DNA of 64,000 nt from the NCBI RefSeq assembly GCF_019039035.1, contig NZ_JAHNZT010000041.1:1-64000 (forward strand). The letters are read 5' to 3'. Below, piece after piece: positions 1-7,350 of this stretch. The notes below the pieces were generated by a model. It worked only from the letters and a program-made list of their open reading frames with translations, was not told where the DNA came from and searched no databases. Numbering within the stretch: the first letter of the stretch is position 1; the number at the start of each line of letters is the position of its first letter. The translations under genes and the position numbers were made by a program. Source of the DNA: Citreicoccus inhibens. Its GTDB lineage: Bacteria > Myxococcota > Myxococcia > Myxococcales > Myxococcaceae.

Positions 1-36
1 GATGACCGTCGCTACCTCGACATGGCCTTGCTGACT

Positions 37-534
37 TCAAACCCAGGCACCGCTGAATGATGCCGCCAAGGAGCTTTCCTCCCCCGTACCCCCTCCGAAC
101 CGACTACACACGATTCGGGACTTGACCTCAGAAGGCATGTATCGGACGAACGGGGCAATTCCCCCTGGATACCCGAAGTCGGCATAGATCTCCTCGACCT
201 TCTGAAGGGGATCGGAGAATCGCGCCTTGGCGAAGAGCACCCAGGCCAAGGCCAAGTAGAGCCACTTGCCCTGGAGCTCATCGAGCGACTGGCTCGACTC
301 ACCGTTGGCGAGTGCCTCCACATGACAACAAGGCGACTCCCTCTTCTCCAAGCCCGCCAAATCGACGAGAGCCCGTGCAGGATTCTCCTCGCTCCCCAGT
401 TGCTCCACCGCCATGTCGACAGGCAGCTCGAAAGCAATGAGCTCGTTGTCCATGCCGAAGAGGACCTCGCGCCAAGTCAGTCGCGTCCTCTCCCGAATGA
501 AGCCATACGAAATGTTGAGCTTCACCAGATCCAT
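37..534 (-). CDS. DUF2247-like small protein, probable immunity protein
   Basis: A 165-residue soluble protein with no signal peptide. The N-terminus (VKLNISYGFIRERTRLTWRE) and the late segment reading VEEIYADFGYPGGIAPFVRYMP resemble what I recall of the DUF2247 family, whose members often sit beside contact-dependent or polymorphic toxins; the family assignment is from memory. The start is the ATG at 534, preceded by a GAGGAC ribosome site; an upstream TTG-type extension would add 13 residues without a better site. After RYMP the C-terminus (low complexity, rich in Ser and Gly) does not look like the rest, so the end may have diverged or been frameshifted. It is the last gene of a same-strand run of small proteins that includes a barstar homologue, supporting an immunity role by context only. 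Confidence 0.6.
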   Translation of the reverse strand: MDLVKLNISYGFIRERTRLTWREVLFGMDNELIAFELPVDMAVEQLGSEENPARALVDLAGLEKRESPCCHVEALANGESSQSLDELQGKWLYLALAWVLFAKARFSDPLQKVEEIYADFGYPGGIAPFVRYMPSEVKSRIVCSRFGGGTGEESSLAASFSGAWV

Positions 535-609
535 GGAAGTCCTCAGACTACGGCAGAGCGTTGAGCGGATCACCAGTCCAGTCTTCGCACGAGGGTGAGC
601 TCCCGTGCG

Positions 610-1065
610 TCACGTCCGACTGGCCTCGGCCAACGTCTCGGCGCTGAGCACTGCCTGCTCGCGGAACCGCAGGTCACGCAACACAACGCGCGTCAGGACC
701 TCCACCACCCGTGCGGGCAGGTCCGTGACACGCACGGGAACCTCTGGCGCCGCGACCAATCGATAGGGGCCTCCGAAGAAATCGGAGTCGAATGCGAACA
801 GGCCCCGCTCCGCCATGAGCCGCCACGAGTTCGTGTACTCGGACGTCAGCGAGGGGGCGAAGCGGGCTGTTGTGGTTGCCGGCGAAGCCTCCAGCGCCTC
901 AATCGTGGCGCCGAAACTCTCCGCATCCGCCAAGAAGCCATCGGGGGCATAGCCACCCCCAGCGGTGCTGAAGAAGCCAACGTGGCCATCGGCGTCCACG
1001 GCGAGCCAGTCGTACTCCAGCCCACGAATATCGTCAGCAGTCTTCTGGGTCACGATGCGATTCAC
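610..1065 (-). CDS. hypothetical small protein in immunity-type gene array
   Basis: 151 residues starting with GTG, cytoplasmic, no membrane segment. The opening IRGLEYDWLAVDADGHVGFF followed by a Gly-rich stretch is a pattern seen in small SMI1-like or other immunity-type proteins that begin with an acidic, aromatic strand-turn-strand, but I cannot place it in a named family. It lies between the DUF2247-like gene and a second hypothetical on the same strand. The region is AT-richer than the genome average and codon use is less biased, as expected for acquired accessory genes. Function unknown; an immunity role is inference from neighbours. Confidence 0.55.
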   Translation of the reverse strand: MNRIVTQKTADDIRGLEYDWLAVDADGHVGFFSTAGGGYAPDGFLADAESFGATIEALEASPATTTARFAPSLTSEYTNSWRLMAERGLFAFDSDFFGGPYRLVAAPEVPVRVTDLPARVVEVLTRVVLRDLRFREQAVLSAETLAEASRT

Positions 1066-1126
1066 AAGTCGATCTTGATACAGAGAATGGAAACGAGAGC
1101 AAGGCCCTGCTCGCAGCGGCGCGTCA

Positions 1127-1438
1127 TTAGCGCTTCGTCAATCGAGTCAGCATGGACTCACACGCAACGCGAAGCTGCGCCTCGACTCGCCCAAGATAGG
1201 CTTCTTTCAAGCGATCCACTTCTTTGAGCGCCTCCTTGTTCCATTGAGTTCGCACTTCTCCCAGAGGGATATCGTCCGTCTCCGATTCAATCGCGACAAT
1301 CACCAGGAACTCCGCCGGGGCAATCCGCTCAAGTTCTCTAGCGTGTGCCACCAGAGTCCGACAGCCCTGGAGCAAGTCGAGTTGCCCGGCGAGCATGAGT
1401 CCGAGCGTCCTCTCAATCTGGGATGATGCCGTCGCCAT
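1127..1438 (-). CDS. hypothetical small protein in immunity-type gene array
   Basis: 103 residues, all-helical in appearance, no signal or membrane segment. Conserved-looking blocks are LAGQLDLLQGCRTLVAHAREL and IESETDDIPLGEVRTQWN. The ATG at 1438 is chosen because AAGAGGGG lies just upstream; an upstream start near 1486 would give a 16-residue basic extension with no clear ribosome site. I recall similar small proteins downstream of polymorphic toxin genes, but cannot name the family. Sits 49 bases downstream of the barstar-like gene and probably shares its transcript. Confidence 0.6.
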   Translation of the reverse strand: MATASSQIERTLGLMLAGQLDLLQGCRTLVAHARELERIAPAEFLVIVAIESETDDIPLGEVRTQWNKEALKEVDRLKEAYLGRVEAQLRVACESMLTRLTKR

Positions 1439-1486
1439 GATTCCCCTCTTGGACTTCACCGTCAGCTCAACGACTCGCCCGCGCAC

Positions 1487-1948
1487 TCACGAATGGAGGA
1501 GTTCGAGCACGCGATGTCGACTCCACTCTGGGAGCACGATAGCCAGTTCATAGGACCCAAGCGGCTTCCAATCTCCTGCCGCGAACGCGAGCAGGTCTAC
1601 GTAAGATGAGAGTTCCTCCGACGTGAGCACGGGTAGGGCCTCATGGACCAAGACGATTCGACCTGGAGGGAGCCACGATAGATCTCGCAGACAGTCCGAG
1701 AGCGCATCCCAGTTCATGCCAAACCAGTCCGGCATCCGGAGCGCTTCCGCGAGGGCACGCATCAACTGCTCCTTGCCAACAATACCCAGCGGCACTCGAC
1801 CGATGTGGCTCCCCTCCGGACGGAATTGACCTGGGTCGGCGACAAAGCAGAATTTCATGGGTTGCACAGTCATGGTGTCGCGAAGCTTCGCGGCGAGGCC
1901 GCTGACCGCCGAAGAGTCGGGCTCCGCGACCGTTGAGGCCGCAGACAT
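1487..1948 (-). CDS. barstar-family RNase inhibitor (immunity protein)
   Basis: 153 residues with a barstar-type core: VGKEQLMRALAEALRMPDWF, then GMNWDALSDCLRDLSWLPPGRI. The two Asp of NWDALSDCL align with Asp35 and Asp39 of Bacillus barstar, which occupy the barnase active site, so the inhibitory surface looks intact. The roughly 35 residues before the core are Ala/Ser-rich and may not belong to the protein; an internal ATG at 1873 is a possible alternative start. Barstar homologues protect against RNase toxins of the barnase class, often delivered by secretion systems. No intact toxin gene lies in the window, so the partner is either upstream and decayed or lies on competitors (orphan immunity). 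Confidence 0.8.
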   Translation of the reverse strand: MSAASTVAEPDSSAVSGLAAKLRDTMTVQPMKFCFVADPGQFRPEGSHIGRVPLGIVGKEQLMRALAEALRMPDWFGMNWDALSDCLRDLSWLPPGRIVLVHEALPVLTSEELSSYVDLLAFAAGDWKPLGSYELAIVLPEWSRHRVLELLHS

Positions 1949-1960
1949 TCCTCAAAAGGT

Positions 1961-2203
1961 TCAGCCTCTGTCGACCGGGTGCAGTACGAGATCGATGCTG
2001 TAATTCCCGGACCTGACCTCTTCAATGGATTTAACCCAGTCAGACCATAGAGCCGGATCCGCCGGCGATCCGTTAGACAGGAGCGCCATCGAGCCAAGCA
2101 GTCCGCCAAGCGCGTCGGGCCCCGTGAATTCGTAGAGACGCTCCAGGGAACGGCGCATCGAGGCATGCGCTTCGCGGACTGTGAGCATTTCCTCTGGGTT
2201 CAT
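1961..2203 (-). CDS. small acidic hypothetical protein, immunity-like
   Basis: 80 residues. The pattern EFTGPDALGGLLGSMALLSNG, then PADPALWSDWVKSIEEV, resembles a widespread family of short proteins (MLT.EAY..M..FLE..Y.....D.GGLLG.....DG.PADP..W.DW) frequently encoded next to CDI or Rhs toxin ends; this is recollection, not a search. Either ATG 2203 or ATG 2188 could be the start; the second has AGAGGA very close to it. First gene of the five-gene same-strand array, 12 bases upstream of the barstar-like gene. Confidence 0.6.
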   Translation of the reverse strand: MNPEEMLTVREAHASMRRSLERLYEFTGPDALGGLLGSMALLSNGSPADPALWSDWVKSIEEVRSGNYSIDLVLHPVDRG

Positions 2204-2225
2204 TTCGCGTCCAGGTGCTTGAGCG

Positions 2226-3076
2226 TCAGCAAGTGGTGTTCAAGTCCGAAACTTCGAACCGCTTCGTGTAGATGCGGATCTCGTCGCCGGTCGAATGGGT
2301 GAGAAGCTCAGTCCCAATGCGCAGCAGTGTGTCGCCCAAGTCAAAACCCACTAATTACGGAGAGTCGCAAGTCTTGAGCCCAACAGCGAAACCTTCGAAC
2401 TCAATCACATCTCCGCTCTGCACTTCGATCTCAAGTCGCTTCCGCCCATTCTCTAGAGAAGAGAGACGAACTTCATTGATTGACACGCTTGGCCCCCAGG
2501 GCTGCTCACGGGGGCAGAGCAGGAGCGTCGTCCTCTGATCTGAATTTCGACACTACGCGAAGGGCGCTCGCTCAGCAACACTCGAACCAGCGTCTCACCC
2601 GATGCCCACTCAACTGTCACATTCAGAATCGTTGCAATCTGAAGACGCGGCAAATCGCTACTCGCAACATGCATGACATTACCCACGATGCGCGGAACTG
2701 ATACCTGCGACGACGTTCCCTTCCATATCGCAAGCCAAGTAGCCACTTTTCCACAGACACTGCATGACACCGTGGAGGTCGGTGAGTATGAGCAACCACT
2801 CCACTCGCCGCTGATGCAGTTCTTCGTTCCCGTGCATTGGCCGGTTCCGCATGAGGCAGTCTGCCCATCCATGCAGGACGCCATCACATCCGCCGATAAC
2901 CCCAGGGTGAAAGACAATACTGCCCGGACATTGAAAATGACCTGAAACCCAATCGTCGCATCACCGTATGACCTCCGGGACTCCCCCTCACCGGTTCTGA
3001 CTCGAAAACGGCAGACGCTAGTGGCGGCATTCTCGGCTGTCCAGCAACCGCGAGCGAACTGCGATTTCCTCGCTGG
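2226..3076 (-). pseudogene. decayed Cys-rich gene fragment
   Basis: Minus-strand reading frames here contain protein-like text that is broken across frames. One frame (3076 to 2453) has no good start but carries a hydrophobic stretch and then a Cys-rich part (SCGTGQCTGTKNCISG, STVSCSVCGK). Just after SVCGK a neighbouring frame continues sensibly (SGYLACDMEGNVVAG). Around 2535 the coding look switches to a frame ending KRLEIEVQSGDVIEFEGFAV and a stop at 2355, and then to another ending RIYTKRFEVSDLNTTC at 2226. At least two frame breaks and a missing start suggest a degraded gene, perhaps the former neighbour or toxin of the immunity array. No family recognised. 3077-3263 holds no convincing gene. 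Confidence 0.3.
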
Positions 3077-3263
3077 CTATCCGCTGCGCAAAGGATTCCT
3101 TGAGTTTCCTTTGAAGGGCTTCTCTAGCGATGAGGCGTCCTGGTTGCGGTAGAGAGCCCCTACGGCACGGCAACTGCAAATCCTGAAGGACAGAGCAGGC
3201 ACCGAGGCCAGGCGAGCACTAAGCGACCTCGAACCTCTCAGGTCTCTTTCTCAGGCGACCAGC

Positions 3264-3956
3264 TCAGCGTCTCCAGCCGCCGATGCTTCGCCTCGGCAGG
3301 AAGAGGAGCAACAGGAGGAAGGACAGTGCCCTTCCGATGGACCTCACGGACATGGGGCCGTGGCCCGCCATCCACAGCGCCCCGAGCCCTACCACCACGA
3401 CCGTGCCCCACCTCACGCGTGGGTCCGGTATCAATGACAACAGCGCGGTCCCCACCGTGGTGTGCTCACCCATCCGACTCCACCGGGAACTCGCTCGCTC
3501 CTCCGCGCGCAGCTCGTCCAACATCCGACCGTAGCGCTCAGCCTCCTCGCGCCGCTCGGCGTCCGCTCGCGCCAGTCCTCCCGCTTGCGCCGACGCTCGC
3601 TCCGCCTCCCTCGCCTCTCGCTGCGCCTTCCACCGCTCCGTGTTCGCCGCCTGCTGCTCCGGTGAACCCAGGTCCGCGCCGCACACGCCGCACGTGGCGG
3701 CGAAGCGCCCGTTCTCGGACTCGCAACGCACGCACCTTGGAAAGTCCAGCGCCGGCTCCTCGTCCGTCAGCGCCAGCGGCTCCTGCCCCTTGAAGCGCTC
3801 CAGGTGAGCCTCCGGCACCCCCGTCTCTCCTGCTACCGCCTCTCGCTCCGACAGCGCCTCGAACCGGCCACTGCTCTCCAACGACGACGCCTGTGGCGCC
3901 CCTCGCTCGGGACGCTCGCGCTCCAGGTTCAGGAAGCGTGAGAGCCTCGACTTCAT
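3264..3956 (-). CDS. zinc-ribbon protein with C-terminal membrane segments
   Basis: 230 residues. A zinc-ribbon is visible at about residues 75-92 (CVRC, ten residues, CGVC). It is followed by a charged Ala/Glu/Arg-rich helix likely to form a coiled coil (about 95-155) and two short hydrophobic segments near the C-terminus (WGTVVVVGLGALWMAG and SFLLLLLFLP). This suggests a cytoplasmic metal-binding head anchored in the inner membrane by its tail. The ATG at 3956 overlaps the stop of the upstream AAA ATPase gene (ATGA), so the two are translationally coupled and probably work together. Exact function unknown. Confidence 0.75.
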   Translation of the reverse strand: MKSRLSRFLNLERERPERGAPQASSLESSGRFEALSEREAVAGETGVPEAHLERFKGQEPLALTDEEPALDFPRCVRCESENGRFAATCGVCGADLGSPEQQAANTERWKAQREAREAERASAQAGGLARADAERREEAERYGRMLDELRAEERASSRWSRMGEHTTVGTALLSLIPDPRVRWGTVVVVGLGALWMAGHGPMSVRSIGRALSFLLLLLFLPRRSIGGWRR

Positions 3957-5512
3957 GAGCCGCCCTCACCCATGACTCCGTCCGACGCGGGCCGGGTCCT
4001 CCCTCGCGCCCAGTCCCTCAAGCGGTCGATCTCCGACTTCATCGTCACCGACAGCGGGAACGTCTCCTGGATGGCTCGCGCCAGGTGCCGCTGCTCCAGC
4101 TCCGTTCCCTCCGCGAAGGCTTCGTACAATCCGGCAATCACCGCCTGCTCTATCTCCGCGCCGCTGAAGCCCTCGGTCAGCTCCGCCAGCGCGTCCAATC
4201 CAAAGTTCGCGGGGTGCCGCTTCCGGCGCTCCAGGTGGATGCGGAAGATGTCTCGCCGCTCCGCCTGCTCAGGCAGGTCGATGAAGAAGATCTCGTCGAA
4301 GCGACCCTTGCGCAGCACCTCGGGCGGCAAGCCATCGATGCGGTTCGCCGTAGCCACCACGAACACCGGCGCGGTCTTCTCCTGGAGCCACGTGAGCAGC
4401 GTCCCAAACACTCGCGCGGACACCCCGCTGTCCGCCGTGCTCGACGACGCCACGCCCGACAATCCCTTCTCAATCTCATCCACCCACAGCACCACCGGCG
4501 CCACGCTCTCCGCCACGCGGATGGCCTTGCGCAGATTCTCCTCCGACGAGCCAATCAGCCCACTGAAGATTCTCCCCATGTCCAACCGCAAGAGCGGCAG
4601 GTTCCAGTGCGCCGACACCGCCTTCGCCGTGAGGCTCTTTCCACACCCCTGCACGCCCAACAGCAACAACCCCCGAGGCTCGGGCAACCCGAACTGCCTC
4701 GCGCGCTCTCCAAAGGCAGCCGTGCGCTGGCTCAACCACGCCTTCAGGTTCCGCAAGCCCCCCACGCTCCCCAGGCTCTCCTCCGGCGGGTAATACTCAA
4801 GCAACCCGCTCTTGCGAATCACCTGCCGTTTCTCGTCCTGGATGCGCTTGATGTCCTCGGGCCCCAGCTTCCCATCCGCGACGATGGCCTTCGCGAAGGC
4901 GTTCTCCGCCTCCGACAACGTCAATCCCAATGCCGCCTTGATGAGCTGATCCGCCGTCTCGCGCGACAGCTCCACCGTCGCCTTGTTGCCCTTGCGCACC
5001 AACGCGACAATCTCTTTCAAGAGCCGCAAGAGGTCGTGGTAGTCCGGCAGCGGCACGTCGACGACCGAGACTTCCTTCTCCAGCTCGACCGGGATGTTCA
5101 GCGTCGGCGACAGCAGGATGACCGTCGTGAAGGTGCTCTTGAGGAAGTGCGCCAGTTCGCGCAGCGCGCGCACCACGCTTCGGTCCTCGAGGTAGGCATG
5201 GAAGTCCTTGAGCACCACCAGCGCGGGCTCGTTCAGCTTCTCGATGGCCGCCAGCGCCTCATGCGGGTCTCGGGTCGCCTCGGGCTGCGCGGGGCTTCGC
5301 GCGCCGCCCATGTTGCGCAGCCCTCGCGTGACGGACCAATGGAAGACGGCCTTGCCATGCGAGCGCGCCAGGTCCGCCAGCACCGCCTCCACCCGGTGCT
5401 CCTCCCACGACACCAGGTAGAGCAACGGATAGCGGGCCCGGATGAGGATATCGAGCTCCTCCAGCCACGGCGCGGTGGCGGGAGGACGCGGAGCGGGAGC
5501 CATGGACACCAT
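3953..5512 (-). CDS. AAA family ATPase, Ycf46-like
   Basis: 519 residues. The N-terminal half (about 15-235) begins with a RecA-like non-catalytic fold typical of Ycf46-type ATPases (LEELDILIRARYPLLYLVSW, then a degenerate nucleotide fold with LVVLKDFHAYLED). The C-terminal AAA module has Walker A GVQGCGKS (286-293), Walker B VVLWVDEIE (340-348), sensor 1 TAN (389-391) and an arginine finger in RKGRFDE (401-407). All catalytic residues appear intact. Ycf46 proteins occur in cyanobacteria, chloroplasts and many bacteria with poorly defined roles. Start ATG 5512 has AGGGG upstream; a second ATG at 5503 is possible. Coupled by a 4-base overlap to the zinc-ribbon membrane protein gene. Confidence 0.9.
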   Translation of the reverse strand: MVSMAPAPRPPATAPWLEELDILIRARYPLLYLVSWEEHRVEAVLADLARSHGKAVFHWSVTRGLRNMGGARSPAQPEATRDPHEALAAIEKLNEPALVVLKDFHAYLEDRSVVRALRELAHFLKSTFTTVILLSPTLNIPVELEKEVSVVDVPLPDYHDLLRLLKEIVALVRKGNKATVELSRETADQLIKAALGLTLSEAENAFAKAIVADGKLGPEDIKRIQDEKRQVIRKSGLLEYYPPEESLGSVGGLRNLKAWLSQRTAAFGERARQFGLPEPRGLLLLGVQGCGKSLTAKAVSAHWNLPLLRLDMGRIFSGLIGSSEENLRKAIRVAESVAPVVLWVDEIEKGLSGVASSSTADSGVSARVFGTLLTWLQEKTAPVFVVATANRIDGLPPEVLRKGRFDEIFFIDLPEQAERRDIFRIHLERRKRHPANFGLDALAELTEGFSGAEIEQAVIAGLYEAFAEGTELEQRHLARAIQETFPLSVTMKSEIDRLRDWARGRTRPASDGVMGEGGS

Positions 5513-5728
5513 GCCCCTGGTATAGCCCGCCCCAGGGCTCCCCGCGTTCCGGGGAGGGTGTTCAAGAAGGCTTCAGCTCTGCAACCAGGGAAGCCGAGAA
5601 CACGGTTTGACGCACCGCGCATGGCAACCGGTGCACATGCGGGGCGTCCAGTCGTCAACGGGCCGACGTTCGGACGAGCCACGGACTTCCCCACCCCTTC
5701 GCGCAGGGTGAGTCTTCGCGCTGCCCAT

Positions 5729-6115
5729 ATGCCCACGCGCAACCTCATCCTTCTCGTCGAAGACCATGCCGACAGCAGAGAGATGCTGGAGGAGTTCCTC
5801 ACGCTCGAGGGCTTCAACGTGGAGGTCGCCTTCAATGGACTCCACGCATGGGAGCGATTGAGGCGCCCGCCTTACCCGGACGTCATGCTGCTCGACTTGA
5901 TGATGCCGGTGATGAGCGGTTGGGAGCTGATGGAGCGCATCCTCCAGGAGCCGTCCCTGCGCCGCCTGCCCGTCATCGTCGTCTCCGGCGCGGGCGCCAC
6001 CCGCCCCGCCCCCGACGGCATCCTCGCCTCCATCCCCAAGCCGCTGGACCTGGAGGAGCTGGTGCGCGCGCTGTCTCCCTTCCGGCCGCTGCGCGCGATG
6101 GAGGCGTCGTTCTGA
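5729..6115 (+). CDS. single-domain response regulator (CheY-like)
   Basis: 128 residues consisting of one receiver domain. The acidic pocket is E11-D12, the phospho-acceptor is D56 in VMLLDLMMP, and the conserved Lys lies in SIPKPLD near residue 103. There is no output domain, so it should act by protein contact or phosphotransfer. The ATG at 5729 is used; a GTG seven codons upstream (5708) is possible. No kinase gene is adjacent, so its partner is unknown. It is divergent from the AAA ATPase gene. Confidence 0.88.
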   Translation: MPTRNLILLVEDHADSREMLEEFLTLEGFNVEVAFNGLHAWERLRRPPYPDVMLLDLMMPVMSGWELMERILQEPSLRRLPVIVVSGAGATRPAPDGILASIPKPLDLEELVRALSPFRPLRAMEASF

Positions 6116-6118
6116 TAC

Positions 6119-6391
6119 TCAGGACAACGACGAGGGAGGGAATGAGCCCGAGGACTCGGGCATGAGCAGCTCGGTCAATCGCAGCAATCCCTCGCGCTGC
6201 TCCAGCCGGTAGCGCACCCGGAAGCCCGAGGCCAGGACGGCCATGCCCGTCCAGCCCGGCTCCAGCGTCTCGCCCACGGGCAGCGTCACGGGGAGCGCCC
6301 CCAGCTCCGCTTGGAGTTGCTCCCGCATGGACGCGCTGAAGCCAGACAGCACCCGGAGCACCCGAGCATCGAGTTGGAGACGGAGGGCCAT
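6119..6391 (-). CDS. small hypothetical protein
   Basis: 90 residues, mixed alpha/beta, ending in a strand-rich part (ASGFRVRYRLEQREGLLRLTEL) that loosely recalls RelE/ParE-type folds, but no antitoxin partner is adjacent and the usual catalytic residues cannot be identified. It lies convergent to the upstream response-regulator gene with 3 bases between stops. Function unknown. Third-position GC is high in this frame, which supports coding, but the call is modest. Confidence 0.5.
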   Translation of the reverse strand: MALRLQLDARVLRVLSGFSASMREQLQAELGALPVTLPVGETLEPGWTGMAVLASGFRVRYRLEQREGLLRLTELLMPESSGSFPPSSLS

Positions 6392-6580
6392 GGTCCGTCA
6401 CAAGCTGCGCACCTCGGGGTGACTGAACAAGACGGTCCCGTCGTGCAGGGAACGCGTCGGCTTCCCATCCCCGCCGAGTCCAAGAAAGCCAGCAGTGTCC
6501 AGCAGCCAACGCTGGGGGTGGGGTTGTCCGTGACAAACCCTTGGCCGCCCCGGGGGGAAGCTGCTCTGCTCCACACAGAC

Positions 6581-7264
6581 ATGTCTGGCCAGCAGCATCT
6601 GCTCCTCGTCGAGGATGACCGCGAGTGGCGAGAGGGTGTGGGACACGTGGCCCGTGCCGCGGGCTTCTCGGTGTCCCTGGCGACCGACGGTGCCGAGGCG
6701 CTCGACTGGTTGGGACGCAATCCGCGCCACCATCATCCGGACCTCATCCTGATGGACATGGTGCCTCCACGCGTGGAGGGCTGGGCCTTGTATGGCCGGC
6801 TGCGCACGGACGCGGCGCTGCGCCACCTGCCGCTCATGTTGATGTCCTCCACCGAGGGCCCGCCCGACATGGCGCTGGGCGGCGTGGTGGGCATCCTGCG
6901 CCGTCCCGAGCGACCCGAGGCGCTGGCGGGCACGCTCTACCCGCACCTGAGAGACCTGCGCCTTCGCGAGCGCCCCGAGACGCCCGCCCCCTACGCGCTG
7001 CGCCTGCCAGATGAGAGTCTCTACGCGCTGCACGCCCTGCCCGCGCCCGTGCGGCACGCGGTGCGCCTGCACCTCTTGCGCGCCGCCGAGCTGGCCGCCA
7101 CCGAGGCGCCCCGGACGTCCCACTGGCTCATGGCCCTCCCCAGCGCTCAGCCCTCCCTGTTGGTGACCGTGGAGGGGGTCCGCGTGGTGCTGGAAGTGGA
7201 TGACGCCGCGCGCGCGCTCACCGCCAGCCTGGTCATCATCCCCTCACATCTGCGCGGCGCCTGA
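6581..7264 (+). CDS. response regulator with unknown C-terminal domain
   Basis: 227 residues. The receiver domain occupies about 1-125, with acidic pair E11/D12/D13 and phospho-acceptor D59 in LILMDMVPP. The conserved active-site Lys after strand 5 is replaced by Arg (GILRRPERPEAL), which may alter signalling. The remaining roughly 100 residues have an Ala/Leu-rich helix and strands (LLVTVEGVRVVLEVDDAAR) and match no output domain I recognise. The ATG at 6581 is selected because VEDD then follows at the usual distance; a GGGGGGAAG lies about 20 bases upstream. Not evidently in an operon. Confidence 0.8.
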   Translation: MSGQQHLLLVEDDREWREGVGHVARAAGFSVSLATDGAEALDWLGRNPRHHHPDLILMDMVPPRVEGWALYGRLRTDAALRHLPLMLMSSTEGPPDMALGGVVGILRRPERPEALAGTLYPHLRDLRLRERPETPAPYALRLPDESLYALHALPAPVRHAVRLHLLRAAELAATEAPRTSHWLMALPSAQPSLLVTVEGVRVVLEVDDAARALTASLVIIPSHLRGA

Positions 7265-7350
7265 GGCGCTCGCCCCCGTCTCCAGCGAAGAAAAAGAGGG
7301 AAGAAAACGCCTGCTCACCGTTCCCCCCGGAACCAAGGAGTGGACCGAGC

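Noticed and set aside
3028-3175. Short minus-strand open stretch reading like a helix (about 50 codons)
   Set aside because: No start codon with a ribosome site and no continuation; too short to call.
4085-5728. Plus-strand extension upstream of the response regulator, read as one long protein
   Set aside because: The extension lies opposite the AAA ATPase and has Gln/Arg/His low complexity; the receiver domain only begins at 5729.
6119-6391. RelE/ParE-type toxin
   Set aside because: No antitoxin gene beside it and no catalytic residues recognised; kept only as a hypothetical.
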